64,000 nt of DNA from a halophilic archaeon (GTDB taxonomy: Archaea > Halobacteriota > Halobacteria > Halobacteriales > Haladaptataceae): positions 124,001 through 188,000 of the forward strand of contig QNGA01000006.1 in the NCBI GenBank assembly GCA_003298465.1, read 5' to 3'. Below are positions 10,024 to 18,655 of the stretch, in pieces. Each line of letters starts with the position of its first letter. Within the stretch, counting starts at the first letter, position 1. The translations under genes and the position numbers were made by a program. The notes beneath the pieces were generated by a model that was given only the letters and a program-made list of their open reading frames with translations, did no database searches and had not been told where the DNA came from.

Positions 10024-10287
10024 ATGGGAGTCGTATTGCTGGATATGCCCGAAAACGACGACGAGCGGGAGCGAAACGAGGGGGGCGAGTTTGTCCAAGA
10101 GCGCAAGCCCGAGGACGTGTTGGAGGTCATAGAGCCACTTGAACCCTACATGACAAGCGAAGTTGCAGATGCACTCGATTGGCCGCGCCGGTCGGCCTTT
10201 AACGTCTTAGACGATCTTGCCGACGAGGGAAAGATTCGCAAAAAGAAGCCTGAAGCCCGACGTGTTATCTGGATACGCGAAGAATAG
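10024..10287 (+). CDS. Small winged-helix DNA-binding protein
   Basis: 87 residues (79 from the alternative ATG at 10048). The C-terminal two thirds reads as a winged helix: a helix PEDVLEVIEPL, a recognition part MTSEVADALDWPRRSAFNVLDDLADEG, and a basic wing KIRKKKPEARRVIWI. Proteins of this size and pattern are common in haloarchaeal accessory DNA; targets are unknown. A TATA-like CCTAATAGGG lies about 22 bases before 10024. It sits between the first SWIM cassette and IS-end debris. Confidence 0.65.
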   Translation: MGVVLLDMPENDDERERNEGGEFVQERKPEDVLEVIEPLEPYMTSEVADALDWPRRSAFNVLDDLADEGKIRKKKPEARRVIWIREE

Positions 10288-10313
10288 CTCTCACAGTGCT
10301 ACGAGAGACGTAG

Positions 10314-10503
10314 CCAGCTCTGTTGAGACCCTTAGCAGTTGATAGAATTGGCGTGCTGAATACAGAGGATGCGTTTAGCACCACCGTCAGTACGCGACAA
10401 CAGACGAGTCGACGGTCAACATCGCGGCGATGCGGTCGCCTATGGCCACTACAGCGGACATCTGCCCGCTCGTAACTCAACTGGCTGTGCCTAGAAGAAT
10501 TGA
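10314..10503 (+). repeat. Solo insertion-sequence end (copy 2)
   Basis: Starts CAGCTCTGTTGAGACCC and contains the GGCGTGCTGAATACAGAG block shared with 843-910, then continues for about 130 bases up to AGAAGAATTGATAG. No transposase is attached. It abuts the DUF1214-like fragment on the other strand, so a deletion probably joined them. Confidence 0.5.
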
Positions 10504-10740
10504 TAGCTTCCGTTGAGGATTGGGTTGCGTGGTTGACAGAGCCGGACGACATAGAGCCATCCCTCTGGGGTGTGGAGGAAATTCGTCAGGTCGGGGTCAC
10601 CACCGAAGTGCACCGTGATATTGCTATCAGCATTCCGCTCTGCAGTCACGTTGTTGACCGAGTACACGTCGTACTTGTTATTCTCGAAGAACTGATCACG
10701 ATTGTGAACCGCCTCAGGGTCAAGGCAACAAGCTACTAAT
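10491..10740 (-). pseudogene. C-terminal fragment of a DUF1254/DUF1214 protein
   Basis: About 80 codons that match the end of DUF1214-domain proteins: VHNRDQFFENNKYDVYSVNN, a strand TVHFGGDP, and the conserved end TPEGWLYVVRLCQPR. Full proteins are several hundred residues; the rest is missing. The upstream edge near 10740 shows no start context, and the downstream edge meets the IS end at 10503. Function of the family is poorly known. Confidence 0.55.
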
Positions 10741-10833
10741 GTCGAACACCTGTACGTCAACCTACCATGACGACCACCGACGATGGGACAGAACTCACGG
10801 CCACTAAGACCACCCTACAGGAGACTGGGAGAG

Positions 10834-11166
10834 ATGGCTGATAGTTCGTCGACGTTGGACCAGACAGATATCGAGGAGCGAATTGAGCAGGTTGGGCGGT
10901 ATTCACGGCTTGTGAAGGCTGGGCTTGGCGTTATTATCGGTGCGTTCATACTAGCTGTGGTCGCAGTGCTGCCCGCTAATCTCAACAGTGTTGCCGCTGC
11001 CGTCAACGCAGTCCTCCTCCCGCTCATCTTCGTTGGGATGGGGCTGTTACTCTATGGTATCGGGATGCATCTCCACCTCCTCCATCTCAACCTTGTTCAC
11101 CAAATCCGCAAGCAGGGCGGCCAAACCGGGCAGTCTGCCAAACAGGATTCCGAGACACAGTCATAA
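10834..11166 (+). CDS. Small membrane protein with two transmembrane helices
   Basis: 110 residues from ATG 10834 (MADSSSTLDQ); an in-frame ATG at 10783 gives 17 more residues of non-haloarchaeal composition and is less likely. A coiled N-terminal helix (DIEERIEQVGRYSRLVKAG) leads into two membrane spans (LGVIIGAFILAVVAVL and AVLLPLIFVGMGLLLYGIGM), with a polar Gln-rich tail. No family recognised. Confidence 0.55.
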   Translation: MADSSSTLDQTDIEERIEQVGRYSRLVKAGLGVIIGAFILAVVAVLPANLNSVAAAVNAVLLPLIFVGMGLLLYGIGMHLHLLHLNLVHQIRKQGGQTGQSAKQDSETQS

Positions 11167-11187
11167 GATAACGTCATACAGATGCAG

Positions 11188-11225
11188 CGCGGAAATCCAC
11201 GGCTTTAGCCGTGGGAGGAAGCGCG
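11188..11225 (+). mobile_element. Orphan IS200/IS605 right-end relic (copy 2)
   Basis: A perfect stem CCACGGC-TTTA-GCCGTGG (11197-11214), preceded by GCGGAAAT and followed by GAGGAAG. This is the standard subterminal hairpin at the 3' end of haloarchaeal tnpB elements. No tnpB is attached. Confidence 0.55.
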
Positions 11226-11239
11226 GACGCCCCACTCCA

Positions 11240-11419
11240 TAATCCACCGACGAATGCAAGGCCGACTCCGCAGATCGACGAACCAATTCCGCCACAGGCG
11301 TCCACCAGTTCACGAACAGTCCCACGGAGCTCCCCCTTGGTACCGTATCCGACGAGTGCATCGACGACGATACCGTCCGGATCGTAGTCTTCCATCCCAA
11401 CGCCAGTCGAGACCCCCAT
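11240..11419 (-). pseudogene. Fragment of NAD(P)H-hydrate epimerase (YjeF_N) domain
   Basis: The stretch DGIVVDALVGYGTKGELRG, then TVRELVDACGG, matches the central part of the YjeF_N domain that repairs NAD(P)H hydrates (compare the family's DALIGYGLxGxPRG). Only about 60 codons remain. The upstream and downstream parts of the enzyme, including the kinase domain, are absent. It lies against the IS-end hairpin at 11188-11225, so an IS-linked deletion is likely. Confidence 0.5.
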
Positions 11420-11443
11420 CGCGGTGGTACTGCCTGGGAGTGC

Positions 11444-11599
11444 TCATTCCGTTGCTCGACCTGGTTTTGTTTTCCAGGAATCCAAGCGCCGATTCGACGC
11501 GACTTCATGCCCGCACGGTTGGACGACGATCGTCGACGGTCTCAGGACGATCGACGTCACGACCGTTGTTTTGCAGTATGGACAGCGGTCGGCGGTCAT
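11444..11599 (-). CDS. Small zinc-ribbon-like protein
   Basis: 51 residues from ATG 11599: MTADRCPYCKTTVVTSIVLRP, then a second pair in PCGHEV. The CPYC knuckle with a later Cys/His pair suggests one bound zinc. Its ATG overlaps the stop of the upstream SprT pseudogene (ATGA), so it was the distal gene of that cassette. The C-terminal end may be altered by the adjoining rearrangement. Function unknown. Confidence 0.45.
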   Translation of the reverse strand: MTADRCPYCKTTVVTSIVLRPSTIVVQPCGHEVASNRRLDSWKTKPGRATE

Positions 11600-12163
11600 T
11601 GACCGGGACCCTCTTCGACGCGCAGGTCTCCGCCACAATCACTACACTAGTAATCCTCGGGATTGCGGACCGTCTTTGAGCGACGATACCGGCCGATACG
11701 CTCACCGCAATCTACGCAGATCAGCCACCAGTTGGGCGAGGTGAATCACTCGCAGTGCTGGGCGATATCGAGTATGTCGGTCCAACGGGCGAACGTCTCG
11801 CCATGGTCGGCTTCATCAAACTGCCAGTACTGCCAGGCGTGGACGAGTTCGTGCCGCCGTCTTGCTGAACTGCTCCCAACTGAACTCTTGATAGGTATTT
11901 CAGGTGAGCCGGATTGTGACCGACTCAGTATCTAGGTCGTATTCGGTAACGCCAGCCTGTCGCTGGCCTCGTTCGGAAATCTCCCAGTCGATCGTTTCGA
12001 CCGGCAAGTCAGGGAAATACTCGGTGGCGACGTTCGTTGCATGCTGTTGTGCTCGGTCGAGGAGGGCTGTCGGTGTCTTCGGAAAGTCGTCGATCGCAGT
12101 TTTCGCACTTCCCGTGAGCGTTCGCTGGGCGGTGATAGCCGAGAACGCCAACTGGCGTGCCAG
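11596..12163 (-). pseudogene. SprT-like zinc metallopeptidase, broken (cassette copy 2)
   Basis: Nearly full-length SprT-like gene with several lesions. The first part runs ALLDRAQQHATNVATEYFP and DLPVETIDWEISERG to VTIRLT, where TGG (Trp) has become TGA. Reading on gives QEFSWEQFSKT, then a frameshift, then the protease motif HELVHAWQYW, TFARWTDILDIAQHC and a zinc ribbon (WWLICVDCGERIGRYRRSK, then CSDCGGDL) with one more stop (TAG for Tyr) before CSDC. At least three lesions mean it is not functional. No SWIM gene is left in front of this copy. Confidence 0.75.
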
Positions 12164-12232
12164 GGATAATACTACATCGGTGGTTCTGGTTCAACTGTCA
12201 ACGTAGTCTGAGTGAGCCAGTTGTTCATCTCT

Positions 12233-12787
12233 CTATGAGTTCTTCTTTTCCAGTCGTTTGATGTCCCGAGCAACGTCAGACAAATCGTTGTTAAACTGAT
12301 GTCCACCGATATCACACTCGTGAACAGCGGCCTGCGGGAGTTTTTCCGCGTACAGTGCGAGGTGGGAAAACGGTACTATTTCATCGTCTCGGCTGTGGTA
12401 AAAGAATATAGGTAGTTCACTTGGGAGCTTCGACGCAACGTTTTTCTCTAGTTCGTACTCGCTAACTTGCCAGCCTTCGGTACCCCAGAAAGGCAATGCG
12501 ATAAGGAATAGACCAGCGATAGGCACGTCCATCTTCTCCTCGGAAAGACATTTTAACAGAATCGAACCGCCCAAAGAGTGTCCGAAAAGAATCACTTCAT
12601 CATCCAATACAGCAAGTTCCGTTACGATCTGCTGTTTCCATGCCTCGTATTTGGGGTGATCTTCATTTGGCATCCGTGGATACCGTACTTTGTATGCAGC
12701 CCCCAATACATCCTGTAGGTTCACTGCTAATTTTTCATCTTCTTCGTATCCTCCAGCACCATGAATGAACAGCACTTGTTGTTCCAT
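12233..12787 (-). CDS. Small alpha/beta hydrolase (RBBP9-like)
   Basis: 184 residues from ATG 12787; the in-frame ATG at 12817 adds ten residues that look like a duplicated upstream segment. The N-terminal VLFIHGAGGYEED is the oxyanion-hole loop, GHSLGG carries the nucleophile serine, the acid is probably in HSRDDEIVPF, and the histidine in DIGGHQF. Size and order match RBBP9/YdeN-type serine hydrolases. Substrate unknown. Lys and Glu content is less haloarchaeal than its neighbours, which may point to transfer. It lies just outside the IS5-type element at 12840. Confidence 0.75.
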   Translation of the reverse strand: MEQQVLFIHGAGGYEEDEKLAVNLQDVLGAAYKVRYPRMPNEDHPKYEAWKQQIVTELAVLDDEVILFGHSLGGSILLKCLSEEKMDVPIAGLFLIALPFWGTEGWQVSEYELEKNVASKLPSELPIFFYHSRDDEIVPFSHLALYAEKLPQAAVHECDIGGHQFNNDLSDVARDIKRLEKKNS

Positions 12788-12981
12788 AATGTTCCTCTCT
12801 ATGAGTTTCTGTTCCACTCTAATCGACTTATAGATGCGCGGCTCTGTTGAAATCCCATCGGTTCGACACGTTTCCTACTGAAACAGCCGTTAGGTAGGTG
12901 TGCGTAGTTTACAGGTAAAGGTGATCCGTTTCGTTGATCTGACTGGTAGTCTATCCCATTGCCTGTTTCGGGTTGGTTTGG

Positions 12982-13536
12982 TCATCGGAGGCTGTAGTCG
13001 ACTAGAACGGAACCGTCGTCGAAACGGCGCGTCGTGTTGAGAGCGAGGTCGACCCGCGTTGCGTCGGGGAGGGCTCGGGTTCCCCCACCGACGATCGTCG
13101 GGACCACGCGCAGTACATACCGATCGACCAGACCTGCGCGGATTGCCTCGGCAGCGAGGCTGGCGCCACCGATAGACAGGTCGCGGTCGGCTTGGTCTTT
13201 CATGGTCTGTACCTCTTCGGGGTCGAACGTCTGCTCCAGGTGGGTTCGCGGTTCCGGCACGGTGTCCAGGGTGGTTGAGTAGACGACCTTGTCGGTATCC
13301 CCCCACGCCTCGGCGAACTCGCGTTGTACCTCGGGTAGGTCGTCGAGGAGAAAGGTGTCCCACACCCGCATCGTCTCATACATGCGACGGCCGATAAGGG
13401 AGGTGCCGACCGATCGTTGGAAGTCGTTGAAGAAGGTATGCGCGTCCTCAGATGGCTCTGTCCAGTCGAAGTTGCCGTTCTCGTCGGCGATGTAGCCGTC
13501 GAGTGATGAGTTGATGAAGTAGATGAGGTTGGCCAT
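12982..13536 (-). CDS. Dihydrofolate-reductase-like protein (RibD C-terminal family)
   Basis: 184 residues of the DHFR/RibD_C fold: MANLIYFINSSLDGYIAD start, DWTEPSEDAHTFFNDF, LIGRRMYETMRVW, VYSTTL, LSIGGASLAAEAIRAGLVDRY and VVPTIVGGGTR. These are the usual NADPH-binding motifs of the YyaP/YwjB group, many of unknown substrate. Reduction of a pterin or an antibiotic-related substrate is possible but not shown. The gene is intact and lies inside the IS5-type element between its terminal repeats, as a passenger. GC content is higher than in flanking DNA. Confidence 0.85.
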   Translation of the reverse strand: MANLIYFINSSLDGYIADENGNFDWTEPSEDAHTFFNDFQRSVGTSLIGRRMYETMRVWDTFLLDDLPEVQREFAEAWGDTDKVVYSTTLDTVPEPRTHLEQTFDPEEVQTMKDQADRDLSIGGASLAAEAIRAGLVDRYVLRVVPTIVGGGTRALPDATRVDLALNTTRRFDDGSVLVDYSLR

Positions 13537-13697
13537 GGAATCCTCTTGGTTGTCGCGGCTATTAAATGTGGACGACAGAAGGGCCGGAAACTGATCAGAC
13601 GGTATGTATCTCCGTTGCGCACCTTCTCGAAGGCAGCCACGACCCCGGGTGGAACCGCCGCTATGTGAACCAGGTCTATTTCACCTGTATCCACCGG

Positions 13698-14264
13698 TTA
13701 GAGTGATCGGTCGAGGTTGCGAGTGAGACAGGTAACAGCGAGTTCCCGAAACTGCTTCCACTACTGTCGTGAGCGGACGAATGCGCCGTACTTGCGTTTG
13801 AGCCGAGAGTTTACCGTCTCGTTTTGACTGCGCTGACTGTAGAGCTCGGCATCTAGTCGAGCGTTCCATGCCTTGTGGAGCTGCGAAAACTCTCGGTGCT
13901 TAATGAGCGGACGAACATCCTGCTCGTGGGCTAGCGTCCGAATCTTCTGGTCGTCGTACCCCTTATCTCCGAGGAGAATCACTACTTCGTCGGTATTTCG
14001 CTTGATGAGCGACGGTGCGATTTGCGAGTCGTGTTTCCGTGTCGTCGTCACATGTAAGTTGATAATCGCGTTCGATCTCGTGTCTACGAGAAGCATCCGG
14101 TACGTCGTATTCTTCCAAACCTTGAGACAGAGTAAGACGATGTGCTGGTGAAGTGTGTACCGCCGTTTCGAGAACTTCGAGGAGTAACGTGTGACAGCTC
14201 GGCGGGCCAAGTGATATGCTTGTTCCACGAACCGGAGTAACCGCGACTTCCGGAGGGCCTGCAT
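13698..14264 (-). pseudogene. IS5-family transposase, internally deleted
   Basis: N-terminus MQALRKSRLLRFVEQAYHLA and YSSKFSKRRYTLHQHIVLLCL are typical for haloarchaeal IS5-family transposases. After NTTYRM the reading jumps to LLVDTRSNAIINLHVTT, losing the part with the first catalytic Asp. The second Asp (LLGDKGYDD) and the Glu region (RSQNETVNSRLKRKYGAF) remain. A stop replaces Trp after FVRSRQ, with WKQFRELAVTCL continuing to a TAA at 13698. It is therefore inactive and would need a transposase from elsewhere. Confidence 0.85.
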
Positions 14265-14441
14265 TCGGTCACACTACCGGTCGAACCTGCAACTCTCTGA
14301 GGATTTCAACAGAGCCAGATGCGCTGAACGGCGAACGCGGACTAGCTCTTCTGTGATGGTTAGCCAATCATTGCCAGCTTGGAATTCTGGTCACTCTGTA
14401 TCAACCCCCGAAGTAGCAATAAAAAGGGCTGAAGCGGTGGT

Positions 14442-14830
14442 TAGTTCGGCAGTTCCTTCTGTCCCGTCCTCACACACGGCCAGCACGGGAAGCTGTTCAG
14501 GCCATCACGATCGCATTCTTCTGATTCAGCATCGTCTTCGTCCGTCTCGTTGTCCTCGGACCGGAACGCCTCGAGTATCCCATCGTCAGTCGCGTCTTCG
14601 ACGGCGGCCATGTGCGTGTAGTGGGCGGGCCGGTAGACGTGATGGGGGCAGGTGCAGGCGAGCGTGTCTTCCGTCATGTCGTCGAGCGTCACCGTATACT
14701 GGTGCTCATCGGGATTCTCGTGGGTCTCATTGGCCACTTCGACCTGGCTGGGAGTGTCGACGTCGAAGCTGAACTGTTCGGATTGCGCGCATTTCTATGT
14801 CTTCTCGTCAGATTCAAGACAATGCGAGAG
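14442..14830 (-). pseudogene. SWIM zinc-finger protein, broken (cassette copy 3)
   Basis: Same family as 9463-9899: LESDEKT-stop, then QFSFDVDTPSQVEVANE, HQYTVTLDDMTEDTLACTC. In the SWIM motif the third ligand is lost: CTCPHHVYRPAHYTHM has Tyr where copy 1 has Cys (AHCKHM). The C-terminal part differs and ends early. An in-frame TAG near the start adds to the damage. No SprT gene follows. Confidence 0.65.
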
Positions 14831-14932
14831 ACGTCTGCCATCACCTGATGTTGCTCTTCGAGCGCGTCTATGAGACGTACGAGAGGTTCGTACGCCGGCA
14901 ATCCGGGTTTATCCGCTAATCAATCCTAGGCT

Positions 14933-15403
14933 TCAGGATTCAGGACGGTGTAATGAGTTTACCTCGACGACATTCTCGAAGATGGCACGGACCTGCTCGC
15001 TTACGTTGAGGTTGTCGAGTTCTGTGGCAATGTCCACTTCTGCTAGCACGGCCCTTCCGATAGGTTTCCGGCGCTGGGTGAGTATGCGATACAAATATGC
15101 GATACGAAGTAGCCAGAGCCCGCCGTCCACGTCCGCCTCGCTCTGGATCCGATAGGTCGTCCAGCCTGAATCCGGGACGAAGTGATGCTCGCCGGTGTGT
15201 CCTTCTTCGATGAGTGTGTCCCGCATGCGCTTCGGAAAGTTGATGTCGAGCGTTCCGCCGCGATGGATGTGACCAATCTCGTAGTCTGCGAGCAGGAACT
15301 CGTCAGCGTTGAATCGATGAGGACCAACCGTTACCTCGGGCCAGTCGCTGACAGTTTCGACAATCTGTTCGACCGGGGCGGGTGCATCGGAATTTTCTCC
15401 CAT
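14933..15403 (-). CDS. DUF5519 family protein (luciferase-family domain)
   Basis: 156 residues matching DUF5519: VTVGPHRFNADEFLLADYEIGHIHRGGTLDINFP, then RMRDTLIEEGHTGEHHFVPDSGWTTYRI and SEADVDGGLWLLRIAYLYRI. The order of the GHIHR, HHFVPDSGW and LLRI blocks fits the family. Function is unknown; the luciferase label comes from distant similarity only. The frame is undamaged, unlike most of its neighbours. Confidence 0.7.
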   Translation of the reverse strand: MGENSDAPAPVEQIVETVSDWPEVTVGPHRFNADEFLLADYEIGHIHRGGTLDINFPKRMRDTLIEEGHTGEHHFVPDSGWTTYRIQSEADVDGGLWLLRIAYLYRILTQRRKPIGRAVLAEVDIATELDNLNVSEQVRAIFENVVEVNSLHRPES

Positions 15404-15475
15404 ATCGGATACTCAGTGTCGGAGACCTTCAATCTCTCTACCGCAAGGACGACGAGCAGAGATCGACTATTATGA

Positions 15476-15731
15476 TGCTTTAAGAAAGTCATGTCCGTCG
15501 GCCTGCAGTCGCGCGAGTGCACCCAACCCGGGCTATCACAGCTATGTACAGCAGCTACTAGAAACATACTTCTCTGGCTCGGAGTATTCGTTCCGAAATA
15601 CGTTTGGGGCGAGTTGGGGATACGAAGCCGAGCCCTCAACGCCTATCGCGTCTGGCGACTTCCATCCGACGCCAAAATTCTGGACGCAGAAGCAGAACCA
15701 CGAACATATCTCTACAAAACCGGCTAAATAA
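15476..15731 (+). pseudogene. Possible C-terminal fragment of an unknown protein
   Basis: A frame without a start codon reads protein-like up to TAA at 15729-15731: NPGYHSYVQQLLETYFSGS, then YSFRNTFGASWGYEAEPST and a His/Lys-rich tail. Composition is more natural here than in the overlapping longer frame. No family recognised. It could be the 3' end of a gene lost to deletion, or chance. Confidence 0.25.
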
Positions 15732-16079
15732 CGGGTCAGAAAAGACGATAGCGTAGTCTCATTCTTGATGGATGCTTTACACTGGTCTCATTATAATATG
15801 GTGCGACATCGACATAGAATCTTCGCGAGTAATCGTCCGTCGTATCTATCCATTATCGCCAGAACCACTTAAAGCAGAATCCGGCAGAGCAGTCCGAACT
15901 CAATAGTAGGTAACAACGCCAGTCGAAGCACTAGGGTAATCGATAGAGAAACGGTGCGCATAGTGTTCGGTCACATCGACGCGGTCTCCCTTCTTGACTG
16001 GAGTTCACTACTCGTCAGTTCGTGGTGCCAGTTGCATACGCCTGCGGGTATTGTTTAGATTAGCTGATTCTACGTGAAG
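15732..16079. other. Intergenic, about 350 bases
   Basis: I see no gene or clear regulatory structure. Confidence 0.4.
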
Positions 16080-16722
16080 GCGAACGTTTACAGCTAATTT
16101 TCGGCGGAGCAGTGCTATGTGTAGCGGAAATGGTCGGTGGACTGGATGGTTCGGTGTTTTAACCTTGTGAAGACACGTTCGACGCTATTCCGATTTCCAT
16201 GTGTGATATACGAAGATAGGAGAGTTTCTTCGAAGAGTACAGCTTGTAAATGGTGCGCCATCGACGAGAGACACCGCGTCCGTGACGCGGTGTCTCTCTT
16301 GAAGTCCCTGCAGAGACTGTTTCGTGAGAATGGTAGTTCGTGACGGATAGAGCTTGATATGGAGGGATTCGTTGGTTTCTGGATCGACGGCGGTGTACAG
16401 CCAGTAGCGTTGGTCGTTGAGTTGGACCACGGTTTCGTCGATTGGAACGTGATCGGCGTTTTCCCGTCAGTTGGCTGTAAGTCCGCCTTCTGCACCAATT
16501 ATGGACAGTAGAACGACACCATCCGCCACCAAACTGATCTATTGTAAATACAATATTTAAAATTGATAGTTATCTGCGTAGAGACGAGTTTCATCAGCGA
16601 TTCCAGTATCGCTTCTCGCTCCACAAATCCTAACTCAATCTAGCCAGTTTCAGTGAGGCGGTCAAATTCGGGTGGAGAGCTCCACAAACCTTCACCACCT
16701 CATCCTCATCTGAATACTGCCT
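16080..16722 (-). mobile_element. IS6-family element relic A
   Basis: Decayed IS6-family transposase. Recognisable blocks in shifting frames: VQKADLQPTDGK, VVQLNDQRYWLYTAVDPETNE, HIKLYPSRT, DAVSLVDGAPF and HGNRNSVERVFTRLKHRT, which hold two of the three DDE acidic residues. The N-terminal part lies at 16560-16680 after a gap. The 5' end closes with TCCTCATCTGAATACTGCC near 16722, equivalent to the ends of copies B, C and D. The 3' end is not recognisable. Confidence 0.7.
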
Positions 16723-17158
16723 AGTCTGATAGAATAAGTAATCAATTCTCAGGAGTTCAATAGCTTCTTCATCAACTCGCTATACTGGGAGTCATTTCTA
16801 AGCCCAGAGTATTCAGGATCTCTCGATCGATACGGCTATCAATCCATACTATGATGAAACTCATCGATGGCAAGAAGAGACTTTTCTATCTTATCATCAG
16901 GTATTCGTTGGTACTTATAATTACTTACCTCTGTAATGCTTTTATAAGAGTAGATTATGTTTACTCGCTGCTAGTATTCACTTACTATTTTTATATCTTA
17001 GGAGGAATATATTAAGTGACTTAAGTAATGAATATTCTAGAGTGTAGTTTTGGACGGGGGAGATCCGACGGGATTCATTCCCTCTACCGTAGTTTCGAGG
17101 CGACTGAAGAGTACCTCTAGTCCTATAAAAGTCCGAATAGAGGGAATGGGTATAGCAA
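16723..17158. other. AT-rich intergenic region
   Basis: About 435 AT-rich bases without a convincing gene, lying downstream of putP on the minus strand. Short T-rich tracts could end putP transcription, but no clear hairpin was found. Confidence 0.4.
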
Positions 17159-18655
17159 TTAGTCCTGCGGTGTGGTAGCGTCGGATGGGGTCTGATCAAG
17201 TGTCTCTTCACGAGGCCAGATCAGGGAGGCAGCAATCGCAGCTACGAACCCAACTGGCGGTGCGATTAGCCTCACTGTAATGATTGATGTCATTCCGAGC
17301 GTGATCCAGAGAATGGTTACTGCTGGGCCGACTACAAACGCAGCTATGAGCCCTGCCTTCGAAAAGCTCTCTTGCCAGAAGAACAACAGGGTGAAGGCGG
17401 GAGCAAATGAGGCCATGAGGCCAGTTGCTGAGTAGCTCACTAGCGTATAGACAAGGTTTTCAGCAAGAATTGATATCAGCAGACCTACGGCGCCGACGGT
17501 TAGCGTTGCTACACGCGAAATTCGTAGCCGGATCTTCTCACTGAATTTCCGATTTTTCGTTACTACTTTATTATAAACGTCCTGTGCTGCTGCCGAACTT
17601 GCAACTACGATTTGGGAGTCAGCAGTTGACATCATTGCTGCCAGGGCACCGGCAAGTAAGACTCCACCGAGTAAGCCGGGTAGATGTTCCAAGATCATGA
17701 ATGGGAGTACCATTTCGCGATCCGCTTGCACGGCCTGCGGTGTACCATGGAGGACACGAGTAAGGAGTCCAAGAAGGACTGCACCTATTGCAGTCAATAC
17801 ACCCCAAATAGTGGAGACAATGATTGCAGTCTGACGGTCTTGGTCGCTGCGGAGCGCCATCATTCGGGCGTTCAGATGTGGATACCCACCAAAGTAGGCG
17901 AAGACCCAACTGAGATTAGCACCAAGCAACACAAGTATCGCTGCTCCACTTTTTCCTCCAAATAATGAAGCCCTGCCCCCACCTGACTCTGCAAGACTTC
18001 CCATGAGCGAAAGTGACGGGTCAGTAATAACGCCAACAAGTAGGTACCCAGGTAACACGATGAGTGTGAAAACCATCAATAGAGCTTGCATTGCATCGGT
18101 CCAGACGACAGCCAAGAATCCGCCAGCGAGAGAGTAAGCAACGATAAGTCCGGCAATAATGAGTAACCCCGTGAGTGGGTTCAACCCGAAGATCTGTTCA
18201 AGGATTTTTCCGCCGGCAAGGAATTGCGAGCCAACGTAACCCATGTAGAACAGGAAGGTTACTATTGCCGGTAGAACCCGGACGATCGGGGAATCTTCTG
18301 GGAATTTCTCTGCCAAAAGTCCGATTGGTGTGATTGCGCCAGTTTCCTTCCGCCCTTCCATAAAGGGTCTAGCATAGACTATCCATTGGAAGATTGCACC
18401 ACCAGCTGTTCCTACAAGCACCCAGATTGATGAGAGCCCGGCTGACCACGCGAGTCCTGGAACACCTAATAAAAGCCAGCCTGACATTCCAGAGCTACGC
18501 TCAGAAAGGGCAAGTGCCCATCCTGGAAGTTTGTCACCTCCAAGAAAGAAGTCCTCTTCTGATTGGACCTTTTTTGAGCCCCAATACCCGATCGCCACGA
18601 CAAGTCCTAAGTATCCGACTAGTCCAATAACTGTATTCGTGCCTGCTTGTACCAT
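17159..18655 (-). CDS. putP: Sodium/proline symporter-type transporter (SSS family)
   Basis: 498 residues, the usual PutP length, strongly hydrophobic. Early motifs fit PutP: EEDFFLGGDKLPGWALALSE, RSSGMSGWLLLGVPG and a following ARPFME. GGFLAVVWTDAMQALLM lies in the conserved core, and AAMMSTADSQIVVASSA is the family's Na+-site region. It imports proline or a related compound with Na+. Upstream on the minus strand is an AT box (ATTATATAAT near 18690) and a GAGGT-like element just before the start. It shares strand and region with the IclR and proline-racemase-family genes, so proline or hydroxyproline is the likely substrate. Confidence 0.88.
   Translation of the reverse strand: MVQAGTNTVIGLVGYLGLVVAIGYWGSKKVQSEEDFFLGGDKLPGWALALSERSSGMSGWLLLGVPGLAWSAGLSSIWVLVGTAGGAIFQWIVYARPFMEGRKETGAITPIGLLAEKFPEDSPIVRVLPAIVTFLFYMGYVGSQFLAGGKILEQIFGLNPLTGLLIIAGLIVAYSLAGGFLAVVWTDAMQALLMVFTLIVLPGYLLVGVITDPSLSLMGSLAESGGGRASLFGGKSGAAILVLLGANLSWVFAYFGGYPHLNARMMALRSDQDRQTAIIVSTIWGVLTAIGAVLLGLLTRVLHGTPQAVQADREMVLPFMILEHLPGLLGGVLLAGALAAMMSTADSQIVVASSAAAQDVYNKVVTKNRKFSEKIRLRISRVATLTVGAVGLLISILAENLVYTLVSYSATGLMASFAPAFTLLFFWQESFSKAGLIAAFVVGPAVTILWITLGMTSIITVRLIAPPVGFVAAIAASLIWPREETLDQTPSDATTPQD

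Larger units (their letters stand above)
12840..14316 (-). mobile_element. IS5-type element with passenger gene, intact ends and 8-bp target duplication
   Basis: A perfect 16-bp inverted repeat, GGCTCTGTTGAAATCC, lies at 12840-12855 and as its complement at 14301-14316. Immediately outside are two copies of AGATGCGC, at 12832-12839 and 14317-14324, a clear 8-bp target duplication. Inside, on the same strand, are a decayed IS5-family transposase (13698-14264) and an intact dihydrofolate-reductase-like gene (12982-13536). The length is 1477 bp, although the transposase has lost part of its middle. The element therefore moved as one unit, or gained its cargo after insertion with the ends kept. 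Confidence 0.8.

Noticed and set aside
15491..15727. 78-codon plus-strand frame starting MSVGLQSREC
   Set aside because: An overlapping start-less frame has more natural composition; neither is convincing, and only the latter is listed with low confidence.
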